Source of the DNA: Halomonas shengliensis | GTDB taxonomy: Bacteria > Pseudomonadota > Gammaproteobacteria > Pseudomonadales > Halomonadaceae | Assembly (NCBI RefSeq): GCF_900104135.1 | Contig: NZ_FNIV01000009.1 | Location: 62,001 to 126,000, forward strand | Length of the DNA: 64,000 nucleotides | Direction: 5' to 3' | Part shown: piece by piece, positions 1-8,180 of the stretch | How the letters are laid out: each line of letters begins with the position of its first letter | Numbering within the stretch: the first letter of the stretch is position 1 | Notes under the pieces: model-generated | The model's input: only the letters and a program-made list of their open reading frames with translations | Database searches by the model: none | Told to the model about the DNA's origin: nothing | Translations under genes and position numbers: made by a program

Positions 1-219
1 GCCCAGCGTGACCTCCTCCCCCGAGGCGAAGGCCAGCACCGCGCGTCCCTGCAGCACCGTCACCCACTCATGCTGTGGCTGGTCGTACCAGTCCTCCTCC
101 GGCGAAGTGTGGCCCTGCGAAACGATGCGCTCGATACGCACGTCCTTGCCGGCGGCTAGCTCATCGAACTGCTCGGCTTCCATGATGCCTGGAGGCAATG
201 CAAAGATATTGTGGCCCAT
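1..219 (-). CDS. Cupin-domain protein, C-terminus cut by window edge
   Basis: The reverse strand reads an ATG at 219 followed by 73 uninterrupted codons to the window edge, so the C-terminus is missing. The visible part starts MGHNIFALPPG and includes HEWVTVLQGRAVLAFASGE, which is the typical first half of a small single-domain cupin barrel (the stretch around the metal-binding His and the Gly turn). Small stand-alone cupins of this kind are usually about 100-120 residues. Substrate and role cannot be told from this fragment. It diverges from the abiE pair and shares an 80 bp intergenic region with it. The cupin fold assignment rests on a short stretch only. Confidence 0.65.
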   Translation of the reverse strand, partial: MGHNIFALPPGIMEAEQFDELAAGKDVRIERIVSQGHTSPEEDWYDQPQHEWVTVLQGRAVLAFASGEEVTLG

Positions 220-254
220 GATGTCTGCTCTGGGGTGTGAGGTTGCCAGCCAAC

Positions 255-298
255 TAGTCTACAACTAGACTACATACAAATAGTCTAACTGTAGACTT
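255..298. promoter_or_regulatory. Two inverted repeats in the abiE leader, probable AbiEi operator
   Basis: Two copies of the same dyad lie just before the abiEi start. TAGTCTA-caac-TAGACTA occupies 255-272 and is perfect in both 7-nt arms. TAGTCTA-actg-TAGACTt occupies 281-298 with one mismatch. Their centres are 26 bp apart. AbiEi antitoxins are known to repress their own operon by binding upstream inverted repeats, so this is the obvious operator. The second dyad abuts the start codon, which leaves no room for a Shine-Dalgarno sequence. Confidence 0.65.
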
Positions 299-299
299 G

Positions 300-839
300 A
301 TGATGGACTACAAGACGGCACAGGTACGATTTGAGCACTGGCGTCAGCTAGGGAAATACATCTTCCTAGTTCGAGACCTGGCCAAGCTATTCCCTGAAGA
401 TAGCCCCAAAACACGCAAGGAGGGCCTCAACCGGCTGGTCAAACAGGGCTTGCTGGTGCGTGCCTGCCGCGGAGTATACGTCTACCCACATGGCGATGGA
501 GGCGATATCCATATCCTCGAACGCATCGCCACCGCCTTGCGCCGAGGCGAGTACAACTACGTCAGCCTGGAGTCTGCCCTATCGGAGTACGGTGCCATCT
601 CCCAGATTCCGCTTGATCGATTGACTATCATGACGACCGGACGCAGCGGGACCTATCGAACCCCCTTCGGCACTATCGAGTTTACACATACCAAGCGCCC
701 CGTGCGTGAGCTCCTGTTGCGCATGGTGGATGCTGGGCGACCCCTGCGTGTTGCCACTCGCGAGGCGGCCTGGTCCGACCTCAAGCGTGTAGGGCGCAAC
801 TGCCACCTGGTCGATATGGAGGCCCTGCATGCGGATTGA
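300..839 (+). CDS. abiEi: AbiEi-type antitoxin of a type IV toxin-antitoxin system
   Basis: About 179 residues. The N-terminal third resembles a winged-helix DNA-binding domain (LAKLFPEDSPKT, then LNRLVKQGLLVRACRGVYVY), and the rest fits the AbiEi C-terminal antitoxin domain (YNYVSLESALSEYGAISQIP). In this family the protein represses its own promoter and neutralises the partner nucleotidyltransferase without direct binding. Start choice is ambiguous among a TTG at 297 and ATGs at 300 and 303. The ATGs are preferred because the upstream dyad runs to 298, and no ribosome-binding site is visible, so translation may be leaderless. The stop overlaps the toxin start by 11 bp, which is typical of this pair. 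Confidence 0.8.
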   Translation: MMDYKTAQVRFEHWRQLGKYIFLVRDLAKLFPEDSPKTRKEGLNRLVKQGLLVRACRGVYVYPHGDGGDIHILERIATALRRGEYNYVSLESALSEYGAISQIPLDRLTIMTTGRSGTYRTPFGTIEFTHTKRPVRELLLRMVDAGRPLRVATREAAWSDLKRVGRNCHLVDMEALHAD

Positions 840-1758
840 ACCCGAAGATTTCGAAACACTGGTGGAGAGAGCCATGCGAGCCAGCGGGCTAAAGGCCATG
901 CGCCCGGTGATCGAGAAGGAGCTTCTGCATTACGACATGCTCTTCGCACTCGACCAGGAGGGCCTGCTCGAGAACCTCACGTTTCAGGGAGGCACCTCGC
1001 TGCGACTCTGTCACGGCGCCTCACGATTCAGCGAGGATCTGGACTTCGTTGGTGGCCGCCAGTTCGCCTCCGCGCAGATGACTGATATCAAGCGATGTCT
1101 CGAGCATTACGTCGGGAAACGGTACCAGTTGACGGTTAACGTCAAGCAACCTGCCGAACTACGGCAGGAGCCGCAGTATGCGGATGTGCGAGTCGATAAA
1201 TGGCAGTTATCCGTGGTGACGGCTCCGGCACGCCGCGACATCCCCCGACAGCGCATCAAGCTGGAAATTGCCAATGTGCCAGCCTATACACGCGAGCCTC
1301 GTGCCCTTCATCTAAATTACGACTTCCTTCCGGACGGTTACCGCGACACACTGGTAATGATGGAAACCCTCGACGAGGTCATGGCCGACAAGCTGGTATC
1401 GCTGGTCAACAACCAGCGTTATATCCGCCATCGAGACATCTGGGATCTCGCCTGGCTAGCCCAACAGGATGCCAAGGTCGAGGTCGATCTTGTCCGTAGA
1501 AAGCTCGAGGATTACGGAGTGGAACATTACCTCGAGAAGGCCCGGAAGCGACAGGCTCAGCTTGCTGACATCGTGCAGAGCCGTCCGTTTCTTGATGAAA
1601 TGCTGCGCTTCCTACCTCAGGCGGTTCTGGAACGCACGCTATACAAGGCCAAGTTTTCAACCTACCTCGCCAATACTGTCGCAGAGCTCATCGACCGGGT
1701 AGTCCAGCAACTAGATAGTGGTAGGATCACGGAGCCTGACTCGCCGTTCCCCATGTAG
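829..1758 (+). CDS. abiEii: AbiEii-type nucleotidyltransferase toxin
   Basis: 309 residues. The signature of the AbiEii/AbiGii nucleotidyltransferase family is present: GGTSLRLCHG at about residues 54-63 followed by RFSEDLDF at about 67-73, whose acidic residues D70 and D72 would bind the metal. The C-terminal half is helical and charged. Family members arrest growth by modifying host RNA (for example tRNA 3' ends), and type IV AbiE systems protect some hosts from phage. The frame opens 11 bp inside the antitoxin gene, so the two are co-translated. The gene appears intact. Whether it defends against phage here is unknown. Confidence 0.8.
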   Translation: MRIEPEDFETLVERAMRASGLKAMRPVIEKELLHYDMLFALDQEGLLENLTFQGGTSLRLCHGASRFSEDLDFVGGRQFASAQMTDIKRCLEHYVGKRYQLTVNVKQPAELRQEPQYADVRVDKWQLSVVTAPARRDIPRQRIKLEIANVPAYTREPRALHLNYDFLPDGYRDTLVMMETLDEVMADKLVSLVNNQRYIRHRDIWDLAWLAQQDAKVEVDLVRRKLEDYGVEHYLEKARKRQAQLADIVQSRPFLDEMLRFLPQAVLERTLYKAKFSTYLANTVAELIDRVVQQLDSGRITEPDSPFPM

Positions 1759-1841
1759 GCCGATATTTGTCCCCGCCCCGACCCTTCCGTACACTCGTTC
1801 GAATTCCTTCGACCCGCTGACGACAAGCCGAGGCATGCCCC

Positions 1842-2696
1842 ATGGCGTTTGATTCCACTTCCACCTATGTGGCCACCGAGGCCCTCAAGCAGGCGGTCAA
1901 TGCCGCCGTGACCCTGGAGCGCCCGCTGCTGATCAAGGGCGAGCCGGGCACCGGCAAGACCCTGCTGGCCGAGGAGCTGGCGGCATCATTGGGCACCGAG
2001 CTGCACACCTGGCATATCAAGTCCTCTACCAAGGCCGCCCAGGGGCTCTACGAGTATGACGCGGTCAGCCGCCTGCGCGACTCCCAGCTGGGGGTCGAAG
2101 GCGTGGAGAACGTCGCCAACTACATCAAGCCCGGCAAGCTGTGGGACGCCTTCACCGCGGAGCAGCGGGTGGTGCTGCTGATCGACGAGATCGACAAGGC
2201 CGACATCGAATTCCCCAACGACCTGCTCCAGGAGCTGGATCGAATGGAGTTCCATGTCTATGAGACCGGCGAGACCATCCGCGCGAAGCACCGCCCGATC
2301 ATCGTCATCACCTCCAACAACGAGAAGGAGCTGCCCGACGCCTTCCTGCGTCGCTGCTTCTTCCACTACATCGAGTTCCCCGACCGCGAGACCATGCAGG
2401 CGATCGTCGACGTGCACTTCCCCGAGATCGCGCCGAAGCTGGTCGGCGAGGCGCTGGAGGTGTTCTTCGACCTGCGCCAGGCCCCGGGGCTCAAGAAGAA
2501 GCCCTCCACCTCGGAGCTGGTGGACTGGCTGAAGCTGTTGATGAGTGACGAGCTCGCCCGGGAGGCGCTCTACCAGCGCGACCCCGTCAAGGCGATCCCG
2601 CCGCTGGCCGGAGCCCTCGTCAAGAACGAGCAGGATACGCAGCTGCTGGAACGGCTGGCCTTCATGATGCGCCGCCAGGGCAACGCGAGGCGCTGA
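1842..2696 (+). CDS. MoxR-family AAA+ ATPase
   Basis: 284 residues, one AAA+ module. Walker A is GEPGTGKT at residues 33-40, Walker B is VVLLIDEID at 111-119, and a sensor-1 type stretch (PIIVITSNNEKELPDAFLRRC) carries the arginine finger region. MoxR ATPases act as chaperones that insert cofactors or remodel a target together with a VWA-domain partner, and the next gene is such a partner, starting 2 bp after this stop. The ATG at 1842 has only a weak upstream AG-rich stretch. The target of the pair is not identifiable from context. Neighbours are a toxin-antitoxin pair and a CoA-transferase, neither a known client. Confidence 0.85.
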   Translation: MAFDSTSTYVATEALKQAVNAAVTLERPLLIKGEPGTGKTLLAEELAASLGTELHTWHIKSSTKAAQGLYEYDAVSRLRDSQLGVEGVENVANYIKPGKLWDAFTAEQRVVLLIDEIDKADIEFPNDLLQELDRMEFHVYETGETIRAKHRPIIVITSNNEKELPDAFLRRCFFHYIEFPDRETMQAIVDVHFPEIAPKLVGEALEVFFDLRQAPGLKKKPSTSELVDWLKLLMSDELAREALYQRDPVKAIPPLAGALVKNEQDTQLLERLAFMMRRQGNARR

Positions 2697-2698
2697 GC

Positions 2699-3889
2699 AT
2701 GTTCATCGGCCTGTTCGAGACCCTCAAGCGCGCCGGGGTGCCGGTGTCGCTGCGCGAGCTGCTCGACCTCCATGCGGTGGTGGCCCGTGGCGTGGTGTTC
2801 GCCGACATGGAGGCCTTCTACCGTATTGCCCGCACCGTGATGGTCAAGGACGAGCGCCACTTCGACCGCTTCGATCGCGCCTTCGCCGCCTGGTTCGAGG
2901 GGCTCGAGAACCTGGATGCCGCCATCGAGGCGCTGATCCCCGACGACTGGCTGCGCCGGGAGTTCGAGAAGCAGCTCTCCGCGGAGGAGAAGGCGCAGAT
3001 CGAGTCCCTGGGCGGCCTCGAGAAACTGATCGAGACCTTCAAGCAGCGCCTGGAGGAACAGCAGGAGCGCCACTCCGGCGGCAACAAGTGGATCGGCACC
3101 GGCGGCACCAGCCCTTTCGGCGCCTACGGCTACAACCCCGAGGGGATACGTATCGGACAGGACGGCTCACGCCACCGTCGGGCGGTGAAGGTGTGGGACG
3201 AGCGCCGCTTCCGCGACTACGACGACTCCCTGGAGCTTGGCACCCGCAACATCAAGATGGCGTTACGCCGGCTGCGCAAGTTCGCCCGCCAGGGGGCCGC
3301 GGAGGAGTTCGACGTCGACGCCACCATCCGCGAGACGGCGCGGGACGCCGGCCTGCTCAACGTGCAGATGCGCCCGGAGCGCCACAACGCAGTGAAGGTG
3401 CTGCTGCTCCTCGACGTGGGCGGTTCCATGGATGACCACATCCGCACCTGCGAGGAGCTCTTCTCGGCGGCACGCGCGGAGTTCAAGCACCTGGAGGCCT
3501 ACTACTTCCACAACTGCATCTACGAGGGCCTGTGGCGCAGCAATGCCCAGAGCCATACGCGTCGCGCCGACGAGCGCATCCCGACCCTGGACGTGCTGCA
3601 TACCTATGGCGACGACTACCAGGTGGTGATCGTCGGCGACGCCGCCATGTCACCCTACGAGATCACCCATCCCGGCGGCAGCGTGGAGCACTTCAACGAC
3701 GAGGCCGGGGCCGTGTGGCTCCAGCGCCTGACGGCAAAGTTCCCGCGCCTGGCCTGGCTCAACCCAATGCCGCCGCGCGCCTGGGACTACACCCACTCCA
3801 CCCGGCTGATCCGCGAGCTGATCGACGATCGCATGTACCCCATGACCCTCGAGGGACTGGAGAGCGCCATGCGGGAGCTGGCCCGGTAG
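2699..3889 (+). CDS. VWA-domain (CoxE-like) partner of the MoxR ATPase
   Basis: 396 residues. The N-terminal 200 residues are helical and charged. A von Willebrand factor A module follows, with a MIDAS-like motif DVGGSM beginning at about residue 239 (the usual form is DxSxS; here the second position is Gly) and a later threonine/aspartate region (VVIVGDAAMSPYEI). Proteins of this build pair with MoxR AAA+ ATPases as metal-dependent adaptors. The start lies 2 bp after the ATPase stop, so the two form one operon. The end is followed by two strong dyads at 3893-3941 that probably terminate transcription. Confidence 0.8.
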   Translation: MFIGLFETLKRAGVPVSLRELLDLHAVVARGVVFADMEAFYRIARTVMVKDERHFDRFDRAFAAWFEGLENLDAAIEALIPDDWLRREFEKQLSAEEKAQIESLGGLEKLIETFKQRLEEQQERHSGGNKWIGTGGTSPFGAYGYNPEGIRIGQDGSRHRRAVKVWDERRFRDYDDSLELGTRNIKMALRRLRKFARQGAAEEFDVDATIRETARDAGLLNVQMRPERHNAVKVLLLLDVGGSMDDHIRTCEELFSAARAEFKHLEAYYFHNCIYEGLWRSNAQSHTRRADERIPTLDVLHTYGDDYQVVIVGDAAMSPYEITHPGGSVEHFNDEAGAVWLQRLTAKFPRLAWLNPMPPRAWDYTHSTRLIRELIDDRMYPMTLEGLESAMRELAR

Positions 3890-3892
3890 ATT

Positions 3893-3941
3893 GATAGCCC
3901 TCGAGGGCTATCGGGGCGCCGAATAGCCCCTCAGGGCTATT
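3893..3941. terminator. Twin hairpins between convergent genes
   Basis: A perfect 20-nt palindrome, GATAGCCCTCGAGGGCTATC, at 3893-3912 is followed by a second dyad, AATAGCCC-ctca-GGGCTATT, at 3922-3941. Both arms share the core ATAGCCC/GGGCTAT. They lie between the convergent VWA gene and the CoA-transferase gene, where a bidirectional terminator is expected. No long T-tract follows either hairpin on either strand, so termination by these is inferred. Confidence 0.6.
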
Positions 3942-3992
3942 GGCTGGCAGTACCGGCCGGGCCTGCTGCCGTGTCAGGCCTCTACCGGGCGC

Positions 3993-5537
3993 TCACGCGC
4001 CCACGGCCTCGGCACCCTCCGCCTGGAGGCTGCGCATATGGCCATCGCGCTCCACGGCGATATGCCACGCCAGTGCCTGCTCCAGGCAGTGCGGCGTATG
4101 ACCACCCCGCCCACAGGCCTCCGCGAAGTAGCGGCGCAGCGCCGGCCGATAACGCGGGTCGGCACACTGCTCGATCACCCGCTCGGCGCGCTCCCGCGGC
4201 GCCAGGCCACGCAGGTCGGCAAGGCCATGCTCGGTCACCAGCACATCCACGTCATGCTCGGTGTGGTCCACATGGCTGACGAAGGGCACCACGCTGGAGA
4301 GATCGCCGCCCTTGGCCACCGCCTTGGTGACGAATACCGAGAGCTGGGCGTTACGCGCGAAATCGCCGGAGCCACCGATGCCGTTCATCATCTTCGTGCC
4401 GCCTACATGGGTGGAGTTGACGTTGCCGTAGATATCCACCTCCAGCGCCGTGTTGATGGCGATGATGCCCAGGCGACGCGCGATACCGGGGTGGTTGGAG
4501 AGCTCCTGAGGGCGCAGGATGAGGCGCTCGCGATAGGCGTCGAGATTCGACCAGACCCGCTCGCCGCACGCCTCGGAGAGGGTGATGGAGCAGCCCGAGG
4601 CGAAGTCCAGCTTGCCGGCATCCAGCAGGTCGAAGGTCGAATCCTGCAGCACCTCGGAGTACATGGTGAGGTGCTCGAAGGGCCCCTCGGCCAACCCGCT
4701 CATCACTGCGTTGGCCATGCTGCCGATGCCGGCCTGGAGCGGCAGCAGGGAGGGCGCCAGCCGCCCGGCACTCACCTCCTCGGTGAAGAAGCGGATCAGG
4801 TGGTCGGCGATGCGCCGGGTGTCGGCGTCCGGCGGCAGCACCGTGGAGGGGCTGTCCCGACCCTCGGTCACCACGATGGCGGCGATCTTATCCGGGTCGA
4901 TCGGTATGTAGGGCGTGCCGATGCGCGAGTCCGGCGCCACCACGGGAATCGGCGGGCGCGTGGGACGCATCTGCGGAATATAGATGTCGTGCAGGCCCTC
5001 CAGCTCGGCGGGGGCATCGAGGTTGAGCTCGATGATCACCTTGTCGGCGAGGATGGCATAGCTGGCCGAGTTGCCCACCGAGGTGGTGGGCACGATGCCG
5101 CCCTCCTCGGTGATCGCGCAGGCCTCCACCACGGCCACGTCGAGCTCCGCCAGCTGGCGGTTGCGCAGCAGCTCCACCGTCTCGGAGAGGTGCTGGTCGA
5201 TGAACATCACCCGCCCGTCATTGATGGCGCGGCGCAGGGTAGCGTCGACCTGGAACGGCATGCGCCGCGAGAGTACGTTGGCCTCGGTGAGCAGCTTGTC
5301 CAGATCGTTGCCCAGCGAGGCACCGGTCATCAGGGTGATCGAGAGCGGGTCCAGGGCAGCACGCTCGGCCAGGGCCCGTGGCACCTCCTTGGCCTCACCG
5401 GCCCGGGTGAAGCCGCTCATGCCCACCGTCATGCCGTCCTCGATCAGAGCGGCGGCCTCCTCGGCACTGCACAACTTCTCGCGCCACCCCTGCCAGCGGC
5501 AACGTGTCTCGATACGGGTCATGTCCGGCTTGTCCAC
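3993..5537 (-). CDS. Acetyl-CoA hydrolase / succinyl-CoA:acetate CoA-transferase
   Basis: About 514 residues, class I CoA-transferase family (Cat1/YgfH/AarC-like). Visible landmarks are the N-terminal GMTVGMSGFTRAGEAK, the oxyanion/CoA loop QAGIGSMANAVMSG, and the catalytic glutamate stretch LTMYSEVLQDSTFDLLDAG. These enzymes move CoA between acetate and acyl-CoA (often succinyl-CoA) or hydrolyse acetyl-CoA in acetate and propionate metabolism. Substrate cannot be fixed from sequence alone. A good Shine-Dalgarno AAAGGAG directly abuts an in-frame ATG at 5543 but sits 6 nt before a GTG at 5537, so the GTG is preferred. It diverges from proS. Confidence 0.88.
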   Translation of the reverse strand: MDKPDMTRIETRCRWQGWREKLCSAEEAAALIEDGMTVGMSGFTRAGEAKEVPRALAERAALDPLSITLMTGASLGNDLDKLLTEANVLSRRMPFQVDATLRRAINDGRVMFIDQHLSETVELLRNRQLAELDVAVVEACAITEEGGIVPTTSVGNSASYAILADKVIIELNLDAPAELEGLHDIYIPQMRPTRPPIPVVAPDSRIGTPYIPIDPDKIAAIVVTEGRDSPSTVLPPDADTRRIADHLIRFFTEEVSAGRLAPSLLPLQAGIGSMANAVMSGLAEGPFEHLTMYSEVLQDSTFDLLDAGKLDFASGCSITLSEACGERVWSNLDAYRERLILRPQELSNHPGIARRLGIIAINTALEVDIYGNVNSTHVGGTKMMNGIGGSGDFARNAQLSVFVTKAVAKGGDLSSVVPFVSHVDHTEHDVDVLVTEHGLADLRGLAPRERAERVIEQCADPRYRPALRRYFAEACGRGGHTPHCLEQALAWHIAVERDGHMRSLQAEGAEAVGA

Positions 5538-5687
5538 GGTCATCTCCTTTCAGGCTCGGCGACGAGGCCGAGAAATGGATCACGCCATGATGATTCCATG
5601 AAATCTATTATCTCGCTATCTTTAAGCCAATTAATATTGATGGGTATCAAGCACCTGCCGTGAGCCCTCCTCGGAGCCGCCTGCCTT

Positions 5688-5716
5688 TTGCCGCCCCTGC
5701 CGCTTGGCCTTACAAT
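5688..5716 (+). promoter_or_regulatory. Sigma-70-type promoter for proS
   Basis: TTGCCG at 5688-5693 and TACAAT at 5711-5716 are separated by exactly 17 bp and lie about 60 bp before the proS start. Position, spacing and similarity to the consensus make this a plausible housekeeping promoter. Confidence 0.55.
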
Positions 5717-5776
5717 GCGCTCATCATCGCCGCCCCTGCGGCCACTCCGTTTGACGACCGAGGACACCCCGGACCC

Positions 5777-7489
5777 ATGCGCGCCACCCAGATGCTGATC
5801 GCCACCCTCAAGGAAACCCCCGCCGATGCCGAGGTCATCAGCCACCAGCTGATGCTGCGTGCCGGGATGATCCGCCGCCTCACCTCCGGTCTCTACACCT
5901 GGCTGCCGCTGGGGCTCAAGACCCTGCGCAAGGTGGAGCGCATCGTGCGCGAGGAGATGGACCGCGCCGGCGCCCAGGAGGTGCTGATGCCGGCGGTGCA
6001 GCCCGCCGAACTGTGGCAGGAGTCCGGTCGCTGGGAGCAGTATGGCCCCGAGCTGCTGCGCCTCAAGGACCGCCATGATCGCGACTACTGCGTCGGCCCC
6101 ACCCACGAGGAGGTGATCACCGATCTGGTGCGCAAGGAGATCGCCAGCTACAAGCAGCTGCCGGCCAACTTCTACCAGATCCAGACCAAGTTTCGCGACG
6201 AGATCCGCCCGCGCTTCGGGGTGATGCGTTCCCGCGAGTTCATCATGAAGGACGCCTACTCCTTCCATGTCGACGAGGCCTCGCTGATGGAGACCTACCA
6301 GGTGATGTATGACGCCTATGTGCGCATCTTCACTCGCCTGGGCCTGGACTTCCGCCCGGTGATCGCCGACAACGGCGCCATCGGCGGCACCGGCTCCCAC
6401 GAGTTCCACGTGCTGGCCGACTCCGGCGAGGACGACATCGTCTTCTCCACCGAGTCCGACTACGCCGCCAACATGGAGAAGGCCGAGGCCCTGGCCCCCC
6501 AGGGCGAGCGTGCCGCCCCCGCCGAGGAGTTGCGCCTGGTCGACACCCCCGATGCCCGCACCATCGCCGCCCTGGTGGAGCAGCACGGCCTGCCCATCGA
6601 GAAGACGATCAAGACCCTGATGGTGCATGCCGCCGAGGGTGGCCTGATCGCCCTGCTGGTGCGTGGCGACCACGAGCTCAACGAGGTGAAGGCGGAGAAC
6701 CTGCCCGAGGTGGCCGCCCCGCTGACCATGGCCAGCGAAGAGGAGATCCGCGCCGTGGTGGGCGCCGGCCCCGGCTCCCTGGGCCCGGTGAACCTGGACA
6801 TGCCGGTCATCATCGACCGTTCGGTGGCGCTGATGAGCGACTTCGGGGCCGGCGCCAACATCGATGGCAAGCACTACTTCGGCATCAACTGGGAGCGCGA
6901 CGTGGCGCTGCCGAAGGTGGCCGACCTGCGCAACGTGGTGGAGGGCGACCCCTCGCCGGACGGCCGCGGCACCCTCTCCATCAAGCGCGGCATCGAGGTG
7001 GGCCACGTCTTCCAGCTGGGCACCAAGTACAGCGAGGCGATGAACGCCACCGTGCTGGGCGACGAAGGTCGCGCCCTGCACCCCTGGATGGGCTGCTATG
7101 GTATCGGAGTGACCCGCGTGGTGGCCGCCGCCATCGAGCAGAACCACGACGACGCCGGCATCATCTGGCCCGACCCCATCGCGCCCTTCCATGTCGCGCT
7201 GGTGCCGATGAACGCCCACAAGTCGCAGCGCGTGCGGGAGGAGTCGGAGAAGCTCTACGCCGCGCTCACCGAGGCCGGCTTCGAGGTGCTCCTCGACGAC
7301 CGCGACCTGCGCCCCGGCGTCAAGTTCGCCGACCACGAGCTGATGGGCCTTCCCCACCGCCTGGTGGTCGGCGACCGCGGGCTGGACAAGGGGGAACTGG
7401 AGTACAAGGGACGCCGTGACAAAGACGCCACCATGGTGCCGGCAGGCGAGATCCTCGACTTCCTGCGCCGCACGATCCGCCTGGGCTGA
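5777..7489 (+). CDS. proS: Prolyl-tRNA synthetase (bacterial type with editing insert)
   Basis: 570 residues from the ATG at 5777. The frame stays open upstream to 5660, but family members begin M-R-x-[ST]-Q and are about 572 residues, so the internal start is used. Class II landmarks are visible: [13 protein letters not shown] near the N-terminus, [12 protein letters not shown], and [21 protein letters not shown]. The INS editing domain lies in the middle (roughly residues 225-400), and the C-terminal anticodon-binding domain ends the protein. It charges tRNA-Pro and clears misacylated Ala in the cytoplasm. A lytic transglycosylase gene follows closely. Confidence 0.97.
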   Translation: MRATQMLIATLKETPADAEVISHQLMLRAGMIRRLTSGLYTWLPLGLKTLRKVERIVREEMDRAGAQEVLMPAVQPAELWQESGRWEQYGPELLRLKDRHDRDYCVGPTHEEVITDLVRKEIASYKQLPANFYQIQTKFRDEIRPRFGVMRSREFIMKDAYSFHVDEASLMETYQVMYDAYVRIFTRLGLDFRPVIADNGAIGGTGSHEFHVLADSGEDDIVFSTESDYAANMEKAEALAPQGERAAPAEELRLVDTPDARTIAALVEQHGLPIEKTIKTLMVHAAEGGLIALLVRGDHELNEVKAENLPEVAAPLTMASEEEIRAVVGAGPGSLGPVNLDMPVIIDRSVALMSDFGAGANIDGKHYFGINWERDVALPKVADLRNVVEGDPSPDGRGTLSIKRGIEVGHVFQLGTKYSEAMNATVLGDEGRALHPWMGCYGIGVTRVVAAAIEQNHDDAGIIWPDPIAPFHVALVPMNAHKSQRVREESEKLYAALTEAGFEVLLDDRDLRPGVKFADHELMGLPHRLVVGDRGLDKGELEYKGRRDKDATMVPAGEILDFLRRTIRLG

Positions 7490-7526
7490 GCCCTTCCGCC
7501 CTGCTCGCCGCCAGCTCGCCGCCCTC

Positions 7527-8153
7527 ATGGCGGCGGGCGCCTGGCTGCTGACGCCCCTCACGGCATCGGCCCAGGACTTCGTCGCCGCCCTGGAGGCGGA
7601 CCGCCTGCCGCTGCTGGTGCAACCGCTGCCAGCCACCCCGCGGACCCTGCGCAGCACCCTGGACGAGGCCCTCGCCTCGCCCCGGGACCCTGCCGACATC
7701 TGGGCGGCACGCCAGTGGTTCAACGCCATGGAACCCACACTGGCGCGCCACGTGAAGGACCCCGAGATGCGCCAGGCACTGCTGCGCCGGGTCTATCACG
7801 AGGCCACCCTGGCAGGCCTGCCCCCCGAGCTGGTGCTGGCGCTGATCCAGGTGGAGAGCGCCTTCCAGGTCGAGGCCGTCTCCTCGGCCGGGGCCGTGGG
7901 GCTGATGCAGATCATGCCATTCTGGATCCGCGAACTGGGCGTGCCCGCCGACGACCTCAAGGACCCGTGGCGCAACCTGCGCTACGGCTGCACCATCCTC
8001 GCCCACTACCTGGCGGTGGAGGATGGCGACTTCACGCGTGCCCTGGCCCGCTACAACGGCAGCCTGGGCAAGACCTGGTACCCGGAGCGCGTGATGCGCG
8101 CCTGGCAGCGCCACTGGCGACCCGCCGAGCCCCGAGCCACGGTGCAGCGGTGA
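7527..8153 (+). CDS. Exported lytic transglycosylase, SLT domain
   Basis: About 208 residues from the ATG at 7527. The SLT (goose-lysozyme-like) domain reads LVLALIQVESAF with the catalytic Glu, then SSAGAVGLMQIMPFW and later ALARYNGSLG. It should cleave the glycan strand of peptidoglycan in the periplasm with formation of anhydromuropeptides. The N-terminal segment AGAWLLTPLTASAQ looks like a signal peptide cleaved after ASA or AQ. It lacks a basic n-region when read from 7527, and the preceding in-frame Arg-rich codons (RPARRQLAAL) suggest a missed upstream start. The only upstream candidate is a GTG at 7416, deep inside proS. Convergent with the HprK/PqqD gene. Confidence 0.85.
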   Translation: MAAGAWLLTPLTASAQDFVAALEADRLPLLVQPLPATPRTLRSTLDEALASPRDPADIWAARQWFNAMEPTLARHVKDPEMRQALLRRVYHEATLAGLPPELVLALIQVESAFQVEAVSSAGAVGLMQIMPFWIRELGVPADDLKDPWRNLRYGCTILAHYLAVEDGDFTRALARYNGSLGKTWYPERVMRAWQRHWRPAEPRATVQR

Positions 8154-8180
8154 GCCGATCACTCGCCAACGCGCCTAACA

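Noticed and set aside
1..268. 86-codon plus-strand frame at the left edge
   Set aside because: It is antisense to the cupin gene and has a Ser/Cys-rich shadow composition.
1790..1815. GTTCGAATTC as a tRNA T-loop
   Set aside because: No acceptor stem, anticodon arm or D-loop can be built around it.
5540..7738. 732-codon open frame on the minus strand across proS
   Set aside because: It is antisense to proS, has a His/Gly/Val composition expected from the reverse complement of GC-rich coding DNA, and shows no domain.
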